From Bacilli bacterium (GTDB taxonomy: Bacteria > Bacillota_I > Bacilli_A > Haloplasmatales > Haloplasmataceae), in the NCBI GenBank assembly GCA_012513195.1, contig JAAZCR010000041.1:1-10210 (forward strand): a DNA stretch of 10,210 nucleotides, given 5' to 3'. A program made the position numbers and the translations under genes. The notes beneath the pieces were generated by a model that had not been told where the DNA came from, did no database searches, and was given only the letters and a program-made list of their open reading frames with translations. Positions 1-6,804 of the stretch are shown piece after piece; within the stretch, counting starts at the first letter, position 1, and every line of letters starts with the position of its first letter.

Positions 1-421
1 GTACTAAGCGATCATTATCTTTACCATGGGCGTTGATAGTGGTAACACCATAACCTTCCTTTCTTAGGGTGTCTTTAAGTTCTATACCTATAGTACTATT
101 AGTAATCACTTGTACCAAAACACGGCCAAAAGCTAACCAGTTTTCAATTCGACTACCCGTGTAAACCCCTGCGGAAAAACCTAAACTGTAGACAATACCT
201 TTAATAGGGGCTTCACTAATACCAGTAATAACCCGGCTAGCAACAAAGACCCAGAGTACAATTTCGATAAAGGAAAGAATAACACCTTGCTTACGATAAC
301 CCTTATTGATGAGGATAATGCGTAATGTACCCATAGTGACTTCCACTATTTTCGCAAAAAAGATTAACATAAGTTCCCATAACGGAACAGCAGTCATGAT
401 TTCAACAAGTTTGTCCCACAC
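1..421 (-). CDS. UPF0316 / DUF5698-DUF2179 membrane protein (YebE-like), 3' part outside window
   Basis: The gene reads leftward from a GTG at 421 and runs off the window after about 140 codons, so its C-terminus is missing. The start is set by a GGAGGA ribosome binding site at 428-433, six bases upstream. The protein has hydrophobic stretches at about residues 12-30, 43-62 and 68-85, with the family-typical strings VEVTMGTLRIILINKGYR, SLGFSAGVYTGSRIE and, in the soluble part, LKDTLRKEGYGVTTI. This is the UPF0316 arrangement: an N-terminal membrane domain (DUF5698) followed by a DUF2179 domain like the one at the C-terminus of YitT proteins. The family's biochemical function is not known to me. 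It lies 17 bases downstream of the Dabb gene on the same strand, so the two are probably co-transcribed from the promoter at 754-782. Family call is firm; function is open. Confidence 0.85.
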   Translation of the reverse strand, partial: MWDKLVEIMTAVPLWELMLIFFAKIVEVTMGTLRIILINKGYRKQGVILSFIEIVLWVFVASRVITGISEAPIKGIVYSLGFSAGVYTGSRIENWLAFGRVLVQVITNSTIGIELKDTLRKEGYGVTTINAHGKDNDRLV

Positions 422-438
422 AAAAAATCCTCCAATCA

Positions 439-717
439 CTAGAACTCATAATCAACCGCGACGCGTTTTTCTGCAACTTGTTTAACAAAAGCGAAGACTT
501 GTAAATGATCAGGATGGTTTTGGTAAGTATTTAAATCATCAAGGTTATTAAAAGTAACCGTTAAGGCAATATCATAATCATTTACTGGTAGTATATTAAT
601 TCCTACCTCTAATGATTGGATTTCCTTTATTTTATGTGGTAATGCTTCTAATCTTTTCTTCATTTCTAAAGCTTGTTCTTTATCTTTCAGTTTCCAAATC
701 ACAATATGTTTAATCAT
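439..717 (-). CDS. Dabb-domain (stress-responsive alpha/beta barrel) protein
   Basis: A 92-residue protein beginning MIKHIVIWKLKD, the usual opening of Dabb (dimeric alpha/beta barrel) proteins. The second signature, Y-x-x-HPDH-x-x-V, lies near residue 67, and VDYEF closes the chain, as is typical. Length matches the family (about 95-105 residues). A longer reading from an ATG at 738 is possible, but it lacks a ribosome binding site and its extra codons contain the AGAAAGGA site serving the ATG at 717, so I chose 717. Dabb proteins are small dimers; characterised members include plant stress proteins and some cyclases or monooxygenase relatives, but for stand-alone bacterial members the substrate is generally unknown, and nothing here reveals it. 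First gene of a likely two-gene operon with the UPF0316 gene. The gene ends in TAG, showing that TAG is a stop here. Confidence 0.88.
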   Translation of the reverse strand: MIKHIVIWKLKDKEQALEMKKRLEALPHKIKEIQSLEVGINILPVNDYDIALTVTFNNLDDLNTYQNHPDHLQVFAFVKQVAEKRVAVDYEF

Positions 718-753
718 TTCATCATTTTCCTTTCTCATATACTACAACATGTA

Positions 754-782
754 ATTATAAGCGAAATATGATATAATTGCAA
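754..782 (-). promoter_or_regulatory. Sigma-A type promoter for the Dabb/UPF0316 operon
   Basis: Read on the minus strand: TTGCAA (777-782), a 17-base spacer, then TATAAT (754-759). Both hexamers are at or near consensus with ideal spacing, and the -10 box is about 36 bases upstream of the Dabb start. It physically overlaps the opposite-facing -10 element at 772-777. Confidence 0.75.
769..777 (+). promoter_or_regulatory. Extended -10 promoter for the ABC transporter cluster
   Basis: TGATATAAT, a perfect extended -10 (TGn then TATAAT at 772-777), lies 32 bases before the ATG at 810. No good -35 box is seen about 17 bases upstream (749-754 is ATGTAA), which is the usual compensation in extended -10 promoters. 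It sits inside the footprint of the divergent promoter at 754-782, so the two cannot easily be occupied together. Confidence 0.55.
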
Positions 783-809
783 TATTAAATAAGATAAGTG
801 AGGATGCTT

Positions 810-1490
810 ATGAGAGTAATTGAGACAAGGGATTTATTTAAACATTATTATGATAATGAAATTATAACAGAAGTTTTACGGGGAATAAACCTCTGTATTG
901 AAACGGGAGAATTTGTTTCGATTGTCGGTCCTTCAGGAAGCGGTAAAACAACACTTCTGTATGTTTTAAGTGGATTAGAAGCAAAGACAAAGGGTAGTAT
1001 TAAGCTTTTTGGGAAGGAAATTGAAGAATATTCAGACAAATAGTTATCTAATCTCAAACAAAATAAAATTGGTTTTATTTTTCAATTCTATAATCTCTTA
1101 CCCAATCTCACCGTTTACGATAACATTCTCCTTGCCCAAGTATTAGCCAACAACCAAAACAACGAGCGGATCGAGGAGTTACTCCATTATGTTGGACTTG
1201 CTAATTACCGTGACTATTATCCTAATCAATTATCAGGTGGGATGCAACAAAGAGTCGCAATTGCGAGAGCTTTAGTTAATGACTCAATGGTAATCTTTGC
1301 GGATGAACCGACAGGCAATCTCGATATCAAGAATAGTCTAGCGATTATGGAACTCTTTCAAAAACTTAATCAGGAATTACATAAAACCATTGTTCTTGTT
1401 ACCCATAATGAAGATTTAATCAAATATGGCACCCGTTATTTACGATTAGTTGATGGGGTTATCATAAATGATGAAATCATCAATAAGTAA
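810..1490 (+). pseudogene. LolD/MacB-type ABC transporter ATPase, interrupted by one in-frame TAG
   Basis: Reading from the ATG at 810 (GTGAGG site at 798-803) gives a 226-codon frame of normal length for LolD/MacB/BceA-type ATPases, broken once by TAG at 1041-1043 (codon 78). Everything expected is present: Walker A GPSGSGKTT at residues 40-48, Q-loop FIFQFYN with Gln92, ABC signature LSGGMQQ at 141-147, Walker B VIFADEP with Asp165-Glu166, D-loop NLD, and switch His199 in VTHNED. The frame resumes immediately after the stop as LSNLKQNKIGFIFQ, so a single substitution explains the break (CAG, AAG or GAG to TAG are all one step). It would power the permease that follows; the two frames overlap by 23 bases. 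As it stands the N-terminal fragment has Walker A but no signature or Walker B, so it cannot work unless the TAG is read through. A stop reassignment is unlikely because TAG ends the Dabb gene. Confidence 0.85.
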
Positions 1491-4011
1491 ATTTGCCTTT
1501 TTATTTAAATTAGCGATTCAAAACATCCTCCATAATCGTTTACGTAGCATCATTATCTTTATCACCTTCATCATCATCTCCATACTATCTTTACTAACAT
1601 TTGTGACGAAACCCTTATTAAACTACTACATTTACCAAGTGACTTACGCTAAATATGCTGATATCGATATTATCCTGTCTGTTGATGATCAAAGTAACAC
1701 TCGCTTTTTCTCAATAAGGGATTTATAAAATCGTTTTGACCTTGAAAATGACTTTAATTATGTCGCTCCCTTTTTTGAATTCACTACTATGATTGAAACC
1801 AACACCGATTACACCTATGTTAATCTCTACGCTTCATCTTTATCTGATTTAAATAAAATCTTAGTTATTAAACCAACAATACAAACACTAAAAGAAAATG
1901 AACTTATTATCACCAATCCTTAAGTGAAAAATATAATATCAACATCAATGATTCGATAACGCTTCTGATTGGTAGAGAAAAACTTTTATTTAAGGTTACT
2001 GAGATTCTTCCTGATAATAATCTTTTTAGTAATCTAAGTGTTTTCATCGATAAAAATAATAATGCGCAAATCTTCTTAAATACTTTAGGTTTAGGGGCTC
2101 TTCCACCAATTGTTTTCTAAAACATCTATAATCGCGTTTATTTCAGTTTACAAGATAAACATGATAAAGCAGATATTATAACCCAAATTGAAACCTTGTA
2201 TCCTCAACAAATTGTCAAAGCAACCGTAAATCAACAATATATTGAGGATACCGTAGTCAAGTATGGTTCGTTAACCTTTCTTATCATGACCTTGATTTTA
2301 TTTATCGTCTTACTACTATTACAATCTACTTTTTCCCTTGTCTTTGAAGACAGAAAACAGCAAATCGCTGTAATCGATATCTTAGGAGGAAGAAAAAGTT
2401 TTACCTTACTTTCATTACTTGTAGAGTTTTTAAAGTATTATCTACCTAGTTTCTTTATTAGTATTTTTCTTACAAATGTAGTTATTAATACTGGTTTAAA
2501 ATATGTTGGTACAAATATCACTTATCAACTGCATATAAATAATATAATAACTGGCTTATGTTTAAGTTTTTGTGTGATTCTCTTAATAGAAATCTATAAT
2601 TACTTAAAAATTTCTCGTTCCTCCTTGATTAAACTGAGTAAAGTTAATTATTCCTTTAGCCTAAGTAGCACTAAATTTACATTTGGCATATTTAGTTTAA
2701 GTATCATTGTTTTTATCCTAAATCATTCATTTCTAAAACATGTTATTGATATAAAGATCTATTACTTGCTTAATACTTTAATTGCGTTTATTGTCGCAAT
2801 TGTTTTCCTCACTTGTTAATTTTTCTAATTAAATATATTTTCAATAGATTAAATATTAAAAATTTATTTACGTTAATCTCCCTCAATAATCTATCATTAA
2901 ATAAAATAACTAAGCAAATCATAAACCTTATGACCATGAGTTTTCTCATTATCATCATGTTGATTGGATTGAATGAATATATCGTAACTACCACCAAAAC
3001 CATTAGAAACATAATCACCATTGATTACGCTTTGACAAATATTACTTTAAACTATGAAAAAACATATCAAGAGTTACAAAATCACCATCTCATCAAAGAA
3101 GTAAGTAAGGCTTATCTGTTCACCGATACTTATATCAAAGAGTTAGATGCTATCTCTAACTACAATATCTCCTCGGATTCTGATAAAATAACGCATTATT
3201 TTAATATTGATATCAATAATGAGACGTTAGAAAAAGTGAAATCCTTGGACACTTATTATGTAATCCTTCCCATCAAATATCATTATCTAAACAAGTTAAA
3301 CATTGATGATAAAGTTACACTAACACTTAACAAAGATTATCCCAATCTAGAGTTTACTGTGGCAGGATTTTATGAATCGCAAATTACAGAAATTATTTTC
3401 ACTAATCTCTATTACTTACAAAACAACCATACTATCTTTCCTAATGCGATTATCTTAAATGCTTATGATAAGGAAAATGTAAAAAGATTTCTTATCGAAA
3501 CATACGCCAAAGAAATGTATTACATCATTTATTTTCATGAACTCGTAGAAAACGATTTACAATTGATGGTTAACCTTAATAGTTATTTCACTTATTTAAT
3601 CTTAATTCTCATCACAAGTTTCCTTATCACCATCTTAAATAATGCCCTTTTAGAATTTACTAATTCAAAAATATTTTAGCTAGGTTAAGAGTATTAGGTA
3701 TTTCCATAAAGAAACTATTATCTCTATTAATTTCTGAAAAAGTTATTCAATTCATTTTTACAATAGTTTCCTTATTAGCCATAATTAATACTGTTAAAGA
3801 AAGTTTACCATTTTTACTCCTCTTCTACGGTACATATCAAATTTTTGATTTTACCATCAAAAGTATCTAAATTGGTATCAGCATAAGTTTTGTTACGTAT
3901 GGCGTGAGTTATCTAGTATACTTTCACAGAGTGAAAAACACGAATTTTGTCGACATTATTAAAATATTCTAAGAGTTTGTGAAGAATAAATTAATTGATT
4001 ATTATTGGTAA
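1468..4011 (+). pseudogene. Large FtsX/MacB-type ABC permease, broken by nonsense codons and three frameshifts
   Basis: Starts at ATG 1468 (second ATG 1471), overlapping the ATPase end. With lesions ignored it would encode about 835-848 residues, the size of permeases with two FtsX units. Visible parts in order: N-terminal membrane helix (about residues 27-48), a soluble extracytoplasmic segment with NELIITNP-LSEKYNI as in MacB core domains, a first FtsX unit (2266-2640) with EDRKQQIAVIDILGGR, central helices, a second extracytoplasmic segment (about 3000-3570), and a second FtsX unit with LARLRVLGIS. Lesions: TAA at 1726, frameshift with TAA at 1921, TAA at 2118, frameshift with TAA at 2817, frameshift with TAG at 3677, TAA at 3868. 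TAA at 3970 is either another lesion or the true end; the next in-frame stop is 4009-4011. Each frameshift is repaired by restoring one T in a T run. The likely role was coupling ATP hydrolysis to lipoprotein or peptide traffic outside the membrane; the substrate is unknown. No full product can be made. Confidence 0.85.
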
Positions 4012-4021
4012 TTATTATAAA
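3995..4021 (+). promoter_or_regulatory. Weak candidate promoter before the lipoprotein gene
   Basis: TTGATT at 3995-4000 and TATAAA at 4016-4021 are separated by only 15 bases, shorter than ideal. It lies about 60 bases upstream of the lipoprotein start. In such AT-rich sequence this could be chance, and the gene could equally be read from the upstream cluster. Confidence 0.25.
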
Positions 4022-4078
4022 ATAGTCTTAATCTAAAGAAAGCATCATAAGAAATATAAAACGAGAGGAGAAAGTTAG

Positions 4079-6742
4079 TTGCTTAAAAGGTTTTTATAAT
4101 TAGGTATTATTCTGACAATTCTTTTTACCTTTGCAGGTTGTCAATTATTTAAGAGTTAAACCACAACTAAGGACACTACAACAACACAGATAACAACGAC
4201 TACTAATCAAACAACAACCACGCAACAACCAGTCATAATAGATGCACCAACAAATGTACAAATATCCTACGATATCGTCAGTTAGAGTCCTGTTTCTAAT
4301 GCAGAAGAATACCTAGTAATTGTGAATAACAGCAGCTCCTATCGTACCGAAGCAACTAGTTTTGACTTAGCAAAACTCCAATTACCTGAAGGTAGTTATA
4401 CTATCGCAATTAAAGCAGTAAAAGGTTCTACGCAAAGCCAACCATCCACTACTGTAACTTATGTGTTAAATCGAGTTGAACGTAAAGCACATTTGATAGA
4501 GAGAATTCTACCTATTTTCGATCCAAGTTATACACCTGATATGAATGTAGGTTATTTTGATGATCTATATGAATATGCCAACTATCTAAAAATCCTAACG
4601 ATAGTTGAATCTTATGTTGATGTAGTTGTAGAATCAAAAGTAAACTTCAATGATTCCATCGAAGTAGTTGAAATATTGTTCAATATGTTTAAGGTACCTC
4701 CAAAAGATTTCACCCAACTTCAAACAGCTATCAATGAGGTTTTCGCCTTTGGTTTTACTACTAATGATTTGGCATCTCTATTAGTTAACTTTTATTACAA
4801 CTTAGGTAATAACCAAGTTGCGAGTTACGATAGGTTAATTACCAAATATGAATCTGACCTAAAATTTTTTGACCAACAGGTCCAATATTTCCTAAACACT
4901 TTAGAAAATAGTATAATATATAACAAAATAAGCACCTATGTATCACCATACTCCGCAGAACGTATTATCTATAATTTGGTTAGTGGTAAATTTGACCCCA
5001 ATACAATTAGATCTATTTTTGATAACATCTCTTTCCATATTCTCTTTAATAATGGTAATATGGATAATTATGAGTATCTATATTATTATGAAAATGATGA
5101 TAGCGAGCTTTTACGAGATATTGAAGAAGTACTTCTAGAAACTTTCTATTCAGCATATGGTGCCAATGACTTAGATTTTATCTATAATATTTACAATTTA
5201 CAAGATTTATGGAACGCAATACATTTTGGTCGTCAAGTTTACGTATTAAATAAAGTATTAGAAAACAACTATATGCAAAAAGAAGTTATTGAAACAACAC
5301 TAAACTTAATTGACACCGATAAAGATGCGGTTATCGCTGCCGTTGAAGTAGTCGTTAATTATGCAGTTGCTATCTTTAACAGTTTTGATGCGGATTTAGT
5401 AAATTCAATCATTATAGCGATTGATGAAGGATTAGCTAATCCAAACGAAATCTTTATTATTAAAGATGAGTTAGTCCATATTTTCTTAAATTCACTACCT
5501 ACTATCGAAGAATTTGAAACCTTCTATAGACTTATTAATGTACTTGCTTTAATGGCATTTGATGTCGATAATTTCTTAAGTGAAGACTTCATCAATGATT
5601 TTGCGACATTAACCTATTATGTTTCTAAATTAGAACTACAATTATTATTAGAAATAGATTTAGAAACCTTTGCGACAATCACAGATTTAGTCCAAAACAT
5701 AACAACATATGAATGTTATGAGGATGAAGATGATTACTATTGTTACAGTAAGATTAACCCAGAAACTGTTATTGATATCATTCTCGTAGTTGATAGTTTC
5801 TTAAAAGATTTTGCACTAAAATATAATGCTGATATAAGTCAACTCGAAGGTATTCTTGCTAGTGATTTTGAAGAACGCATCCTCAATGTTATTTATAAGT
5901 TCGCTAGATATTACATAGAATCTTTAGATGAAAGTGAAAATATCGAAAATCTAATAACTGAGTTAGACATCCTATTTGCTGACCTTCCATATTATATAGA
6001 TGCAATTAAACTCTTAATTGATTTAGGCTATGATTCTTATGAACAATTCATAAGTACCGAGGGTAAAATTCTAATTGATTATTATCAACTTGTGGATACT
6101 TTAATGAATGATGGATTATATCTAGAACATATAGTGAACTATATTAATACACTTATCAAAGATCTTAATATTTATAATAAAGCTATCATTGAAAACCTAT
6201 CTGAAGAAGAACTTACTATTCTAACTAAAGCTATTAGTAAGTATTATAAAACTTCTACCCTCCGTTTTGTAACCGAAAATCTGCAAGAGATAAATGCTCT
6301 CCTCGATAGCATTATTGAAAACACGACCCCATACATTGTTAATGTATTAAATGAATTAATCAAGATAGAAGGATCCGTTATGGATAACCTCAGTGAACAA
6401 GGAATCTCATTTGATCTAGGTACTGATCCATATCTCACATTAGAAGATGATGTTATTATTGATGTTATTAAAGTCCTATCACTCACATTCACTGAAGATC
6501 AAGAAGAATCATTATTGAACGCCCTAGCAGACTTCTACACAAATGATTTAACTGCGGAAGAAATTAAAGAAGTATTTGGTTTAGACGTGATAATTACACA
6601 AGAGGAGTTCCTTGGTATATTCATAGGTAATATTGTGGCGATTCATGAAATCGCATCCTTTGACTTTAACAATCTTACTCCTGAACAATATGAAATTTAT
6701 TGGAATTTCTTGGAAAACCTCTACTTTCTTCGAGTTAATTAA
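4079..6742 (+). pseudogene. Very large lipoprotein with FN3-like domain; three early stops, then 2.4 kb open
   Basis: The reading frame begins at TTG 4079, eight bases after GAGAGGAG (4063-4070). It gives a lipoprotein signal peptide (LKRFL, hydrophobic core, FTFAGC with the lipid-bearing Cys at codon 21), a Thr-rich linker (about 27-54), an FN3-like beta domain (about 55-130, with LPEGSYTIAIKAV), and about 750 residues of acidic, leucine/isoleucine-rich, mostly helical sequence I do not recognise. The regular amphipathic helices suggest a helical solenoid, but this is inference. Stops fall at 4097 (inside the signal peptide), 4157 (linker) and 4283 (TAG where the FN3 domain normally has Trp). 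After 4285 there is no further lesion up to the TAA at 6740-6742. An internal GTG at 4322 could start an 806-residue product, but that would lack the export signal and half of the FN3 domain. It follows the permease by 67 bases and was probably its partner or cargo at the cell surface. Confidence 0.75.
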
Positions 6743-6758
6743 TTGAAATCAAATAGTT

Positions 6759-6793
6759 AAAAGGAGTTATACTTTTTCAGTATAACTCCTTTT
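6759..6793. terminator. Bidirectional intrinsic terminator between convergent genes
   Basis: A perfect 15-bp inverted repeat: AAAAGGAGTTATACT (6759-6773), five-base loop TTTTC, and AGTATAACTCCTTTT (6779-6793). The stem's A/T ends supply a T-rich tail in both directions. It lies 16 bases after the lipoprotein stop and 11 bases beyond the ATPase stop, so it can end transcription from both sides. Confidence 0.9.
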
Positions 6794-6804
6794 AGTTTTC
6801 CTTG

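Noticed and set aside
848..1057. Minus-strand open frame across the ABC ATPase gene.
   Set aside because: It lies opposite the Walker A region, has no ribosome binding site and no recognisable protein features. A similar frame at 2809-3021 was rejected for the same reason.
4160..4240. ACAACA-rich stretch as a DNA repeat or CRISPR-like array.
   Set aside because: It is the coding sequence of a Thr-rich linker after a lipobox, without repeat-spacer structure.
810..4285. Alternative genetic code, with TAA/TAG read as Gln or another amino acid.
   Set aside because: Intact genes here end at TAA (ATPase pump, yjbQ) and TAG (Dabb), and CAA/CAG is used freely for Gln inside the interrupted genes. 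Three of the breaks are true frameshifts.
4938..5138. Short hydrophobic plus-strand frame inside the lipoprotein gene.
   Set aside because: It is out of frame within a long well-formed coding region and lacks a ribosome binding site. The minus-strand frame at 6244-6492 is likewise a shadow.
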